Counted from the stretch's first letter, positions 18,524 to 27,427 are shown. The stretch is 64,000 bases of DNA from Iodobacter fluviatilis (GCF_900451195.1 NZ_UGHR01000001.1:1488001-1552000), one strand, 5' to 3'. The notes: generated by a model not told the origin, from the letters alone. Numbers and translations are program-made.

Positions 18524-19912
18524 ATGTCCGAACACAATGAAGAATTAAGACTGCTCCAGTCTGTTTTAGAAATATATGACGAAAAGTTTATTGCAGGGTT
18601 TTTGGACGATATCACACCAGGGCACTGGAGCCGGGATACCCTTAGCCGCTGGATCAATGGCAAAGCTCAGCCGCGCCTGAGCCAGCATGAATTTGAAGCA
18701 CTGCAAAGCCTGTTGCCCGCGCGACCCGCACATTACCGGCGGCCTGGTTTTGATTTTATTGATTTGTTTGCCGGGATTGGCGGCATCCGCAAAGGCTTTG
18801 AGGCCGCAGGCGGGCGCTGCGTATTTACCAGCGAATGGAATGCTTACTCGGTCAGAACCTACAAAGCCAATCACTATGCAGACCCGCTGCACCGCTTTAA
18901 CGACGATATTCGTAAAGTCACCCTGAGTGAGCGGGAAAATGTAACGGCTGAAGAGGTTTTTCAGAATATTAACCGGATGATTCCGGATCATGATGTTCTG
19001 CTGGCTGGCTTTCCCTGCCAGCCTTTTTCTATTGCCGGGGTTTCTAAGAAAAACTCTATGGGCCGTGTGCATGGATTTGAATGTAAAACCCAGGGAACGC
19101 TGTTTTTTGATGTGGCCAAAATACTGGAAGTAAAGCGCCCGGTTGCTTTTTTGCTGGAAAACGTTAAAAACCTGAAAAGTCATGATAAGGGCAAGACGTT
19201 TAAAGTGATTATGGAAGCGCTGGATGAGCTGGGTTATTGGGTGGCAGATGCCCATGACGATGGCGCTGCCGATCCTAAAATTGTGGACGGCCAGCATTTT
19301 GTTCCCCAGCACCGGGAGCGGATTGCGCTGGTGGGCTTTCGCAAAGACCTAGGTATTCATGAAGGCTTTACCCTGAGGGATATCAGCCGCTTCTTTCCAA
19401 AAGTGAAGCCTGTTCTGGGGGATATTCTGGAGCCGCAGGTGGATAGCAAGTACATCTTGACTGAAAAACTGTGGGAATATCTTTTTAATTATTCGATCAA
19501 GCATAAGGCCAAAGGCAATGGTTTTGGTTATGGCCTTGTCAAAGAAAACGATATTACTCGCACGTTGTCCGCACGTTATTACAAAGATGGCTCTGAAATT
19601 CTGCTTGACCGCGGCTTTGATCAGAGTAAAGATTTTTATGATTCGCAAAATATTAAAAACCGGCCCCGCCGCCTTACCCCGCGTGAATGCGCTAGGCTGA
19701 TGGGGTATGACAGCGCAGGAAGCAGCGAATTTAGGATCCCCGTTTCAGATACGCAGGCCTATAAGCAGTTTGGAAACTCTGTTGTTGTGCCGGTTTTTTC
19801 AGCAATTGCCCGGCTGATGCAGCCCCGTATTACTGCCGCAATTGCCGCCAGATATGAACAACTTCGGCTGGATATCGATGAGCGATGTACACAGCCTAGC
19901 CATCCGCTGTAA
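18524..19912 (+). CDS. Dcm-like DNA (cytosine-5) methyltransferase, orphan
   Basis: A C5-cytosine DNA methyltransferase, about 462 residues from the ATG at 18524; a GTG at 18479 would add 15 residues and cannot be excluded. An N-terminal helix-turn-helix-like region (about residues 10-60, with [16 protein letters not shown]) precedes the catalytic domain. Motif I is [17 protein letters not shown], motif [10 protein letters not shown] with nucleophile Cys165, motif VI ENVKN, motif [15 protein letters not shown], motif [18 protein letters not shown], and motif [11 protein letters not shown]. The arrangement resembles E. coli Dcm, but the target sequence cannot be read from the protein. No restriction enzyme or vsr gene is adjacent, so it looks solitary. 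Confidence 0.92.
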   Translation: MSEHNEELRLLQSVLEIYDEKFIAGFLDDITPGHWSRDTLSRWINGKAQPRLSQHEFEALQSLLPARPAHYRRPGFDFIDLFAGIGGIRKGFEAAGGRCVFTSEWNAYSVRTYKANHYADPLHRFNDDIRKVTLSERENVTAEEVFQNINRMIPDHDVLLAGFPCQPFSIAGVSKKNSMGRVHGFECKTQGTLFFDVAKILEVKRPVAFLLENVKNLKSHDKGKTFKVIMEALDELGYWVADAHDDGAADPKIVDGQHFVPQHRERIALVGFRKDLGIHEGFTLRDISRFFPKVKPVLGDILEPQVDSKYILTEKLWEYLFNYSIKHKAKGNGFGYGLVKENDITRTLSARYYKDGSEILLDRGFDQSKDFYDSQNIKNRPRRLTPRECARLMGYDSAGSSEFRIPVSDTQAYKQFGNSVVVPVFSAIARLMQPRITAAIAARYEQLRLDIDERCTQPSHPL

Positions 19913-20067
19913 AAATATGCGTGCGATCAGGTCGTGCAACACATGCCCTGAAAGGCTGATCCTGCACCCGCTGCAATAAGCGTGATGATGAAACCATGGC
20001 AGGCAAGAGATAAAAAACAGCGGCGGTTTGTTCCGCGCTGTGTCTGTAAAACTTTTTAATGACTTAA

Positions 20068-20628
20068 ATGCCGGAATCCATGCAAAAAGATCAACATTTA
20101 ATTGAAGAAAAAATCAGCAGCGAGCGGGTTTTTGATGGCGCGCTTTTGCATATCAACCGCGATACCGTACGCCTGCCTGATGGCAGCCAAGCCACGCGTG
20201 AATATGTGATTCACCCCGGTGCGGTGATGATTATCCCGGTATTGCCGGACGGCAAGCTCTTGATGGAGCGGCAATATCGCTACCCTATGCACCGCGTGTA
20301 TTTGGAGTTTCCTGCGGGCAAGCTAGATGCCGGTGAGGATGCGCTGGCTTGCGGCCAGCGTGAGCTATTAGAAGAAACCGGCTACACCGCGCAAGAATGG
20401 CAAAAGCTGGGCGTTCACCATCCGATTATCAGCTACACCAACGAAGAAATTCATTTTTACCTGGCGCAAAACTTAACCGCGGGCAAGCCTCAGCTGGATG
20501 AAGGTGAGTTTGTAGAATGCGTTGCCGTAAGCCTTGATGATCTGATTGCTGGCGTGCTGGATGGATCGATTACCGATGGCAAAACGGTTGCCGGGATTTT
20601 CTGGGCAGAGAAGATGTTGCGTGGCTAA
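20068..20628 (+). CDS. nudF: ADP-ribose pyrophosphatase, NUDIX family
   Basis: A 186-residue NUDIX hydrolase that splits ADP-ribose into AMP and ribose-5-phosphate. The 23-residue Nudix box (residues about 84-106) reads G KLDAG EDALACGQ RELLEETGY, with all box glutamates and the arginine present. The upstream sequence REYVIHPGAVMIIPVL and the downstream PIISYTNEEIHFYLA agree with the NudF subgroup. Its stop codon is buried in the left arm of a strong hairpin shared with the convergent neighbour. It is a single gene downstream of the methyltransferase. Confidence 0.92.
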   Translation: MPESMQKDQHLIEEKISSERVFDGALLHINRDTVRLPDGSQATREYVIHPGAVMIIPVLPDGKLLMERQYRYPMHRVYLEFPAGKLDAGEDALACGQRELLEETGYTAQEWQKLGVHHPIISYTNEEIHFYLAQNLTAGKPQLDEGEFVECVAVSLDDLIAGVLDGSITDGKTVAGIFWAEKMLRG

Positions 20629-20659
20629 TGCACAGAGCCTGCTGGGCTCTGTGCATTAG
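20625..20659. terminator. Bidirectional terminator hairpin, nudF and convergent exported-protein gene
   Basis: Perfect 15-base arms CTAATGCACAGAGCC (20625-20639) and GGCTCTGTGCATTAG (20645-20659) around a 5-base loop. The nudF stop codon TAA lies inside the left arm, and the minus-strand neighbour stops 5 bases beyond the right arm, so one palindrome serves both genes. Confidence 0.85.
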
Positions 20660-20663
20660 CGCC

Positions 20664-21338
20664 TTATTGTTTGACGTAAATAAGCCGCGCCGGAACGCTG
20701 TCATCAACAATACGTAAACCGTCTTCTTCTATTTGCAGTGGTAGCTTTTCAAATGGCACCGGCCTTGCCTGGTTTCTGTCTAGGCAGGCAAAAGCGGCCA
20801 GCCTTTCCTGACGGCGCTCTGCAGGAATGTCAAACCATTGCCATGCGCTTTTACCTTTGCGAAGTGCTGCTCTGGCCCACTCTTCACTTTCGGGCATCTC
20901 AATAATGGCATCACCATTTTTATCCGTGATGGCGTCAGATATTTTGCCTGATTTACTTTCAAATCTGACTTCAATCCCAGGAATGGGCCCCAGCCCGGGC
21001 ACGCCCGTGATGGCTACCCATGTTCCTGCTTCTGCTGGCTTATTAATCCGCATTTCTTCATCACTGAATAGGCGAAATGCCGGGTTTTCAGCTTGCGGGC
21101 TGGAGACCAGTATCACTTTGTCTTTTTCCAGATGCCATGAGCCCTGGGCAAATTGATCGAAGCCGCCATAGCTTGTCATCCACTGAAATTGACCATCTTT
21201 ACTGAGTAATAATTCAGAGCCCACTTCTCGTATGCCTTGCAGATAATAATGGCCGGGCAGGTTTTTTGTATTTTTCACTTCTGCAAAAGCAGCCGTACTC
21301 AGGCAGGTGAGCAGCAGGGCGGTGATGATCTTTTTCAT
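20664..21338 (-). CDS. Exported protein of unknown function
   Basis: A 224-residue protein with a clean Sec signal peptide (residues 1-19, MKKIITALLLTCLSTAAFA with AFA-E cleavage). The mature part includes a small-domain pattern GHYYLQGIREVGSELLLSKDGQFQW and SYGGFDQFAQGSWHLEKDKVIL, resembling the beta-rich repeats of lipocalin-like or carboxypeptidase-regulatory-type folds, plus VRFESKSGKISDAITDKNGDA, which reads like a carboxypeptidase-regulatory-like loop. I do not recognise the family. It is a single gene ending at the shared terminator. Confidence 0.7.
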   Translation of the reverse strand: MKKIITALLLTCLSTAAFAEVKNTKNLPGHYYLQGIREVGSELLLSKDGQFQWMTSYGGFDQFAQGSWHLEKDKVILVSSPQAENPAFRLFSDEEMRINKPAEAGTWVAITGVPGLGPIPGIEVRFESKSGKISDAITDKNGDAIIEMPESEEWARAALRKGKSAWQWFDIPAERRQERLAAFACLDRNQARPVPFEKLPLQIEEDGLRIVDDSVPARLIYVKQ

Positions 21339-21402
21339 TCGGGGGGTCTCCGTCGGCAGAGGGGCTCATCGGGTGAAGAGCAGACCGCTACTTTCCATGA
21401 AA

Positions 21403-22263
21403 TCAGTGGCTAAGCCCATAATCTAAAACCAAGCCCATAAAAATCACCGCGCCCACTCGATTATTACTTAGAAAGGCTTTAAAGCAAGCGGCGGGCTCGC
21501 GGGCCATGATCTGGCTGTATTGCTGGGCGATCAGGCCGCTGGCAATCAGCAGCGAAATAAAGTAAACCATGCCGCGCTGGCTCTCTAATCCTAGCCACGC
21601 CATCAGGGCGATAAAGCCTGTAAAGCAGAGCATCACCGCGGTCACATCGAAGCGGCCAAAGGTGATGGCCGAGGTTTTAATGCCGATTTTTAAATCGTCA
21701 GGCCGGTCAACCATGGCGTATTCGGTATCATAAGCCACTGTCCAGAGTAAATTTGCCAGCAGTAAAATCCATGCAAAGGCAGGCACACTGCCGGTTTGGG
21801 CGGCAAAGGCCATGGGAATCCCAAAGCTGTAAGCGATTCCCAAATAGGCCTGTGGCAAGGGTAAAAAGCGCTTAGTGAGCGGATAAGTGGCGGCAAGAAA
21901 AGCGGCAGGAATAGTGAGTAAGAGTGTGAGCCGGTTTAAAGGTAGCACCAAAACAAGGGCCGCTAATAAGAGTACGGCTGCGAGTAAAAGCGCTTCTTTA
22001 GGCTTTACTTCGCCAGACACTAAAGGTCTTTTATTAGTGCGCTCAACATGGCCATCAAAATCACGATCGCAATAGTCGTTGATCAAGCAGCCTGCGGCAC
22101 GCATTAGGAAGGTGCCTAGGCAAAAAATCAGTAGCAGCATTGGGTCTGGATGGCCATTGCTGGCAAACCACAATCCCCACAAGGTAGGCCAAAGTAATAA
22201 TAAAGTGCCAATGGGTTTGTCGAGACGCATCAGACGAGCAAAGGCGGGAAGGCGAGATCGCAT
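21403..22263 (-). CDS. ubiA: 4-hydroxybenzoate octaprenyltransferase
   Basis: A ~286-residue integral membrane prenyltransferase attaching the polyprenyl tail to 4-hydroxybenzoate in ubiquinone synthesis. I start it at MRSRLPAFARLMRLDKPIG, which fits the usual length; an ATG at 22344 would add 27 residues unlike the family, but neither start has a clear ribosome site. The two metal-diphosphate motifs are NDYCDRDFDGHVERTNKRPL and YDTEYAMVDRPDD. About eight membrane helices are evident. It lies directly behind ubiC on the same strand, giving the usual ubiCA operon, first two steps of the pathway. Confidence 0.95.
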   Translation of the reverse strand: MRSRLPAFARLMRLDKPIGTLLLLWPTLWGLWFASNGHPDPMLLLIFCLGTFLMRAAGCLINDYCDRDFDGHVERTNKRPLVSGEVKPKEALLLAAVLLLAALVLVLPLNRLTLLLTIPAAFLAATYPLTKRFLPLPQAYLGIAYSFGIPMAFAAQTGSVPAFAWILLLANLLWTVAYDTEYAMVDRPDDLKIGIKTSAITFGRFDVTAVMLCFTGFIALMAWLGLESQRGMVYFISLLIASGLIAQQYSQIMAREPAACFKAFLSNNRVGAVIFMGLVLDYGLSH

Positions 22264-22383
22264 AGTGGTTGGGCTGTCAGTAAAATGTGCGCTTACTTTG
22301 CTGGGCGAAGGCGCTGGCGTCAAGGCCTGTGATCCAGTTAGCATGGAGAAAGTGATTGCTTACATTTTTGGGGGAATGTGGTT

Positions 22384-22929
22384 TTATTTGCCCATTACAA
22401 AGCATTGGGATTTTAACAGCGCAGGCAAAAATACTTCGGTGACCAATAGCTGGTCGTGCCCTGCATAAAATACCGAACGTCTCGCCCATAGCCTTTGTGG
22501 CAAAGAGCCCACCGCGGCCTGTGCTTTTTGCCAGAGCGGATGGCGCTGATCTATGCAGCACCAGCTCAGCCCGGAGCGGCGGATGGTGGGATCAGCAAAG
22601 AGTAAAGCGCCTAAGGGGCGGCTGCCGGTGCGGCCAAACAAATGAAAACCCTTGCGCAAAGCGGATGCGCTGGTGATGCTGTGGGCGTAAACCAGTGGCG
22701 TTTGCCCGCTTTGCAACAGCACTTCGCGGCAGGCGATATGTCCCTGCTGGCTTAGCTTATCTGCTTCGTCCGGATGGGCTTTTTGCCAGCCCTGAAACAG
22801 CACCCGCACAGTAATGTCAGGAAAATGCGCCATCAGCATGGCGGTCAGAGAGCCGCGTTCGGTAAGCCAAGGGTGAAGAAGGCGGGGGGCAAGACAAAGG
22901 GGAGTGCGCCAGTAATGCGGCAAAGACAT
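22384..22929 (-). CDS. ubiC: Chorismate--pyruvate lyase
   Basis: A 181-residue cytosolic enzyme converting chorismate to 4-hydroxybenzoate and pyruvate. Family sequences seen are WLTERGSLTAML near residue 22, REVLLQSGQTPLVYAHSI, and the C-terminal WARRSVFYAGHDQLLVTEVFLP in which the Arg and Glu bind the carboxylates. Length is typical for UbiC. It is the first gene of ubiC-ubiA, minus strand, divergent from the periplasmic binding protein gene at 23059. Confidence 0.93.
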   Translation of the reverse strand: MSLPHYWRTPLCLAPRLLHPWLTERGSLTAMLMAHFPDITVRVLFQGWQKAHPDEADKLSQQGHIACREVLLQSGQTPLVYAHSITSASALRKGFHLFGRTGSRPLGALLFADPTIRRSGLSWCCIDQRHPLWQKAQAAVGSLPQRLWARRSVFYAGHDQLLVTEVFLPALLKSQCFVMGK

Positions 22930-23058
22930 AAAAATGCGCCAGGGTGAACAGAGGCTAGATTATAAGCAGTGTCAGCTTGCTTGTGTGCAGGCAGGCATAT
23001 TATCAGTTTGATGTGATGAGCAACGGGAGTCTTAGCGCTTTACTGCTAAGCTGGAAAA

Positions 23059-23838
23059 ATGAATAAAGTGAAGCTTTTGGGGATCAGTTTTCTGGCGGGG
23101 CTGCCAGTGGCCGCTGCGCAGGAGATTACCCTGCGTATCGGGGTGAATCAGCAGTCATCGCCTCCTTATATCATGGGCGACAGCCTGCAATTACAGGCTT
23201 TACCAGGAATTGCTATTGAACAGGTACGTGTTGCAGCAACGTACTGCGGTATTGTGCCGGAATTTGAACGCTATCCGCCTTTGCGATTATTAAACAGTTT
23301 AAAAAGTAATTTGATTCAAGGCGTGCTCATGCTCTCTTATACCGGGGAGCGTGCCGCTTTTGCTGTTTACCCAATGCGCGATGAATTGCCCGATCACAGC
23401 CAGCGTTTAACAACGCTGAGTTACGCTTTTTTTGTCAATCAGACATCAAAGCTGGTTTGGGATGGGAAGAGCCTGACGGGTTTAAGGGGCAAAGTGGGGG
23501 CTAATATGGGATGGTCGGTTGTTAAAGATCTGGAGCGGCTTAATATTCCCTATGAAGCGGCGCTCAGTGTTGAAAATAACTTCGCCAAATTAAACGCAGG
23601 TCGTATTGATGCCTATGCAACCCAGCAAAATGTGGGTGATGCTTTTTTAGAGCAGCATAAAAAATTTAAAATACGGCGTTTAGAGCCGGATATCAGTACA
23701 AAAGATTATTTTTTAATTTTCAGTCAATCTTTTTATGCAGAGCACCCTAATCTGGCTGCGTGTATCTGGAAAAAAATTGGCGATGAGCGTGATAAGTTTT
23801 TAAAAAAACGCATTCCTGTTTATTTACGCGAGAAATAA
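23059..23838 (+). CDS. Periplasmic solute-binding protein (family 3-like)
   Basis: A 259-residue exported protein with a signal peptide (residues 1-20, ending AAAQE) followed by a two-lobe binding fold resembling amino-acid-type solute-binding proteins (SBP_bac_3). Indicative sequences are ITLRIGVNQQSSPPYI, GVLMLSYTGERAAFAVYP, GLRGKVGANMGWSVV and LNAGRIDAYATQQNVGDAFL. No permease or ATPase gene is adjacent; the only neighbour in the same direction is the GNAT gene 3 bases downstream. Such orphan proteins are often sensors or share a distant transporter. The ligand is unknown. Confidence 0.75.
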   Translation: MNKVKLLGISFLAGLPVAAAQEITLRIGVNQQSSPPYIMGDSLQLQALPGIAIEQVRVAATYCGIVPEFERYPPLRLLNSLKSNLIQGVLMLSYTGERAAFAVYPMRDELPDHSQRLTTLSYAFFVNQTSKLVWDGKSLTGLRGKVGANMGWSVVKDLERLNIPYEAALSVENNFAKLNAGRIDAYATQQNVGDAFLEQHKKFKIRRLEPDISTKDYFLIFSQSFYAEHPNLAACIWKKIGDERDKFLKKRIPVYLREK

Positions 23839-23841
23839 TGA

Positions 23842-24345
23842 ATGAATATTGTTGCAATGACCCCCGAATTATTCACCCGCTTCTGGCCAGTGTTTTTTGC
23901 AATTATTCAGGCAGAAGAAACCTATGCATTTGATCCGCGTTTAACTGAGCAGCAGGCCTTTGATCTGTGGTGCACTTTGCCCGTCGAAACCTTTGCTGCT
24001 GTAGAAAACGATAGGGTGTTGGGCAGCTATTTTATTAAAGCTAATGCCAGCGGCCCGGGGGCGCATGTAAGCAATTGCGGCTATATGGTGGCAGACGCAG
24101 CCAGAGGCAAAGGCGTGGCCAAAGCACTGTGCCAGCATTCTAAACAGCGGGCCTTAGCGCTGGGTTTTAAAGCCATGCAATTTAATGCGGTGGTTTCAAG
24201 CAATACCGTGGCCGTGGCGCTGTGGCAAAAGCTGGGTTTTGAAGTGATTGGCAGGGTACCTAAAGCTTACCGGCATAAGCAGCTGGGTTTTGTAGATACG
24301 TTGGTGATGTATCAGTGGCTGGCGGAAGATGAAAGTGTGACCTGA
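23842..24345 (+). CDS. GNAT-family N-acetyltransferase
   Basis: A 167-residue acetyl-CoA-dependent N-acetyltransferase. The acyl-CoA binding motif is GYMVADAARGKGVAKALCQHS (Q/RxxGxG/A form, motif A), followed by LGFKAMQFNAVVSSNTVAVALWQKLGFEVIGRVPKAY-type motif B, shown here as separated elements. It begins immediately behind the binding-protein gene, so the two are probably co-transcribed. The acceptor substrate cannot be inferred. Confidence 0.87.
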   Translation: MNIVAMTPELFTRFWPVFFAIIQAEETYAFDPRLTEQQAFDLWCTLPVETFAAVENDRVLGSYFIKANASGPGAHVSNCGYMVADAARGKGVAKALCQHSKQRALALGFKAMQFNAVVSSNTVAVALWQKLGFEVIGRVPKAYRHKQLGFVDTLVMYQWLAEDESVT

Positions 24346-24427
24346 TCTATGAAGCGCGGTGGTTTAAGGTCGGCTGCCTAGTCCGGATAAGTTTAATGTA
24401 CTTGTAAATCTGCGGGTACTTTGGGCT

Positions 24428-25651
24428 TTAAATTGTTCTTTTCAAACTCACCTTAAAACAACTCCCTCCTTCAGCTGGCGTTTGATATTCAACGTCCCCG
24501 CCATGATGTTCGGCGATGCGTTTCACCAGCGCCAGCCCCAGTCCGTGGCCACCTTTGCCTTCGGGCGTGCCTGGCGGGCGGTAAAAGGGCTCGAAGATAT
24601 GGGGCTGCGCGGCCGCTGCAATGCCTGGGCCCTGATCACAAATATAAAGCAGTACGCCATCCGCGCCGGAATCAATGCGGATGCTGAATGGCGCTGCGCC
24701 ATAGCGTCTGGCGTTTTCTAAGAGATTGCGGATTAGGCGTTTTAAGAGGCGCGGGTCTGCTTCAATTTCGGTATCAGTATCAGGCCCCTTTACGCTGGCA
24801 TGGTAAGGTACGGCTTCAATCTGGCACAGCTCAAGTAAATCAATGCGCTGGGTTTGCAGGCTTTCTGGCCGTGCATCAAGGCGGCTCATCAGCAGGATTT
24901 CTTCGACCAGCTCATTGAGCTCGCTGATATTCTGGCTTAGCTCTTTTTGTAAATGAGCAGGGGCATGATCGCCCAGCAGGGTGGCGGCCATTTGCAGGCG
25001 GGCCAGTGGCGAGCGCAATTCGTGCGAGGCATGGGCAAGCAGGTTTTTATGTGCATTCAGCAGCTCGGCAATTTGCCCGGCGGCGCGGTTAAAGCGCATC
25101 GACAGCCGGGATACCTCGTCCTTGCCATGTACCGGTAAGCGCACAGAAAAATCCCCTTCCCCTAAGGCATCCAGTTGATTGGCGAGCGCTTCTAGGCGGC
25201 GGGTCAGCTTGCGTGTTAAGGGGATGGCCGCAATGGCAATGGCCAGTGCCAGCATGGCAAAGCCTGCTAATAGGCCGGGGCTTTTTTCCCGATGCGGTGG
25301 GCGGCCAACCAGAATCAGGCGCTGATCAGGCAGGCGTAATTGAAAAATACGCGGCTTATCCTGCATGGGTTCCAAAGGCTCGCCCACGCTGGCAATGATT
25401 TGCCCGCCGGCTGCATAGAGGCTGATGGGGATATCGAATTCCTGAGTCAGCAGGGTAAAAGCGGCTGCTTGCTCGCTAACAGGGCGATCAGCATGCGGAA
25501 GCGCCGCAGCCAGCAAATTAGCCGTGCCGTGGATTAATCGCCTAGGCGGTTGATCGTCATGCCATTGATAAAGTAGCCCCGCCAGAAGTGCAAATAACAC
25601 TAGGCTGCCAACAACGGTAAAGTAAATCTGCCAGTAAAGCTTATGCCGCAC
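24428..25651 (-). CDS. Sensor histidine kinase (CpxA/RstB-like)
   Basis: A 407-residue inner-membrane histidine kinase. An N-terminal membrane helix (about residues 9-28) and a second near 128-146 enclose a small periplasmic domain, followed by HAMP (RRLEALANQLDALGEGDFSVRLP), the phospho-acceptor His210 in AHASHELRSPLARLQ, and the ATPase domain with N box NLLENARRYG and G box DQGPGIA / GHGLGLALVKRI. The start is GTG with a GGA ribosome element. It partners the OmpR-type regulator at 26155; a Spy/CpxP-like gene precedes both, as in Cpx envelope-stress systems. Unusually about 500 bases carrying a dispersed repeat separate it from the regulator gene. Confidence 0.93.
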   Translation of the reverse strand: MRHKLYWQIYFTVVGSLVLFALLAGLLYQWHDDQPPRRLIHGTANLLAAALPHADRPVSEQAAAFTLLTQEFDIPISLYAAGGQIIASVGEPLEPMQDKPRIFQLRLPDQRLILVGRPPHREKSPGLLAGFAMLALAIAIAAIPLTRKLTRRLEALANQLDALGEGDFSVRLPVHGKDEVSRLSMRFNRAAGQIAELLNAHKNLLAHASHELRSPLARLQMAATLLGDHAPAHLQKELSQNISELNELVEEILLMSRLDARPESLQTQRIDLLELCQIEAVPYHASVKGPDTDTEIEADPRLLKRLIRNLLENARRYGAAPFSIRIDSGADGVLLYICDQGPGIAAAAQPHIFEPFYRPPGTPEGKGGHGLGLALVKRIAEHHGGDVEYQTPAEGGSCFKVSLKRTI

Positions 25652-25689
25652 GAGGAGTCCTTTTAGCAGGGTGATATTTGATGTAGGGC

Positions 25690-26003
25690 GGGAGAAACCC
25701 CATACGTGCTAACCAAATTGTTTTTTTAGCAAACAGCGAAAAAGCATAATAGCTACGTTCTTTGCACAGGGCTTCAAAGTCCCCTTGAAACACGCCGAAG
25801 CGAGGAACAAGCGGGGCGGGGTTTCGGCAAGGGAGCGAGGAACGAGCCAATCCCGCCCGCCGCCGACCCGATTGTCCACAGCGAAGGGGCCTTCGTGTTT
25901 CGTGGGGTCGCCTTCTTTGGCTTCGTTTCTTGGCGAAGCAAGAAAGGAAGGCCCTGCGGTGGCTACCGCTCCAAAATCTACGTGGCGCAGGCACTAAAAA
26001 GAT
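25690..26003 (-). repeat. Dispersed intergenic repeat, copy C, inside a two-component operon
   Basis: Third copy of the dispersed repeat, in the same orientation as copy B. Shared blocks with copy B include CCCCTTGAAACACGCCG, GCGAGGAACAAGCGGGGCGG, GGAGCGAGGAACGAGCCAAT and CGTGTTTCGTGGGG; the end GGCACTAAAAAGAT matches copy B. It occupies the 503-base gap between response-regulator and kinase genes. An open minus-strand frame across it (to 25641) has the Arg-rich composition seen in all copies and is not called a gene. Bases 26004-26154 hold nothing recognised. Confidence 0.85.
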
Positions 26004-26154
26004 CTTTTTGATTTTGCTTAGCGCCTATGGGGTGCAACCCGCGAGCGATGCTGAAAAAAGTCGGTTTCACCCGCCCTGCGATGATTCAATCCTTGTGCGG
26101 CAGCATCTGGTTAAGATTGACAGGTTTGGGTGTATCCACAGAGCGGCACAGCCA

Positions 26155-26841
26155 TTAATCCTCCGTTTTAGCAAACACATAGCCCACACCGCGCACGGTG
26201 ATGATACGTTTGGGGGCTTTGGAATCGTCGCCCAGCGCTGCGCGGAGTTTGGAGATGTGTACGTCGATGCTGCGGTCAAAGGCTTCCAGTGTTTCACCGC
26301 GTACCTGATCTAAAATTTGCTCACGGCTCAGCACTTTTCCGGCGTGGCGGGCGAGGCAAAGTAATAAATCAAACTGGTAGCTGGTGATGCTGCATGATTG
26401 CCCCGCAACGATGACGCTGCGGGCATCGGTATCGATTTCTATTTTGCCAAAAATAAGCTGGCTGCTGTTGTCTGTGCTGTGCTGGCGGCGCAAGATGGCG
26501 CGCAATCGCGCGAGCAGCTCTCTGGCATCAAAGGGCTTGGCCAGATAATCATCGGCGCCTAATTCCAGCCCCACAATCCGGTCGGTCACATCGCCTCTGG
26601 CGGTGAGCATCAGAATCGGCAGCGGGTGGGTTTGTCTGATTTGCCTGCATAAATCCAGACCATCCGCATCGGGCAGCATTAAATCTAAAATCAGCGCATC
26701 AAAGCTGCGGCTGGCAAGGGCCGCTAAGCCGCGTTGACCATCGTGTGCTACTTCCACCGCAAAGCCTTGCTGCCGCAAATACTCAGCCAGCATCGCTGTA
26801 AGGCGTTCATCGTCGTCGATCAGTAAGAGCTGCCTAGACAT
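26155..26841 (-). CDS. OmpR-family response regulator (CpxR-like)
   Basis: A 228-residue response regulator. The receiver domain has the acidic pocket DDD (residues 9-11), phospho-acceptor Asp53 in LILDLMLPDADG, the switch Thr in MLTARGD, and Lys in LAKPFDARELLARL. The C-terminal winged-helix DNA-binding domain shows LTSYQFDLLLCLARHAGKVLSREQILD-type sequence, RSIDVHISKLRAALGDD and ITVRGVGYVF. The start ATG follows AGGAATC. It lies between a Spy/CpxP-like gene (upstream) and its presumed kinase (downstream), all minus strand. Confidence 0.95.
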   Translation of the reverse strand: MSRQLLLIDDDERLTAMLAEYLRQQGFAVEVAHDGQRGLAALASRSFDALILDLMLPDADGLDLCRQIRQTHPLPILMLTARGDVTDRIVGLELGADDYLAKPFDARELLARLRAILRRQHSTDNSSQLIFGKIEIDTDARSVIVAGQSCSITSYQFDLLLCLARHAGKVLSREQILDQVRGETLEAFDRSIDVHISKLRAALGDDSKAPKRIITVRGVGYVFAKTED

Positions 26842-26923
26842 GCGATTCCTGTGTGGCTTATTGAGGAGGCGTTTCAGCCACGATGATTCGTGGCTGAAGT
26901 GATCATTATTTTAAAATGCCTGA

Positions 26924-27427
26924 TTAACCGTGCTTGCGGCCTCTTCTGTCCATTTTTTCGACCAGTTTAAGTCTTTGTTCTGGTGTCAGAATTTTACTGG
27001 CTTCGGCAAGAATAGCGGTCAGTTTACGGGATGATTCATCCATTGCCTTGATCTTGGCAGCGCGCAGGGTTTCCAGCTGTGCGGCATCTACTGTCGTTTG
27101 GCTTAGCGCTTTGCGCAGCTCATCCCGATCTTCATGCATGGCCTCACGCTGTGTTTTCATTTCTTTAAACGCTTGCTCTGCCAGCGGTTTGAGCTGGGCT
27201 TTTTGTGCATCGCTTGCGCCAACTTCCTGCAGCGCTTTATCTAAGCGGCTCTGCATCATTTTATGCATTTGCTCAGGATTGCCGTGGCGCATGCCCGGCC
27301 CGCCACCGCAGTGCTCAGGTGCGGCGGCATAAGCTAAGCCACCTAAAGAAAGCCCCATTACAGCAATAATAGCTGCACGGCGTTTCATATGGCGATGTTG
27401 AAATTTGGCTTTAAGTGCGCTGAACAT
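26924..27427 (-). CDS. Spy/CpxP-family periplasmic stress protein
   Basis: A 167-residue periplasmic protein of the Spy/CpxP family, which act as ATP-independent chaperones and, in Cpx systems, dampen kinase signalling. I start at the ATG with a GAGGAAATCACC ribosome site (MFSALKAKF); the frame extends further upstream without support. A signal segment (about residues 16-36, AAIIAVMGLSLGGLAYAAA) precedes helical LTxxQ-type repeats, the clearest being ILTPEQRLKLVEKM at the C-terminus. It heads the regulator-kinase operon, suggesting feedback regulation of the pair. Confidence 0.82.
   Translation of the reverse strand: MFSALKAKFQHRHMKRRAAIIAVMGLSLGGLAYAAAPEHCGGGPGMRHGNPEQMHKMMQSRLDKALQEVGASDAQKAQLKPLAEQAFKEMKTQREAMHEDRDELRKALSQTTVDAAQLETLRAAKIKAMDESSRKLTAILAEASKILTPEQRLKLVEKMDRRGRKHG

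Noticed and set aside
25641..25994. A 117-residue minus-strand protein (FGVFQGDFEALCKERSYYAF...)
   Set aside because: It lies in the dispersed repeat; related copies have different frames and stop positions, and composition is Arg/Pro-rich. It is a repeat by-product.
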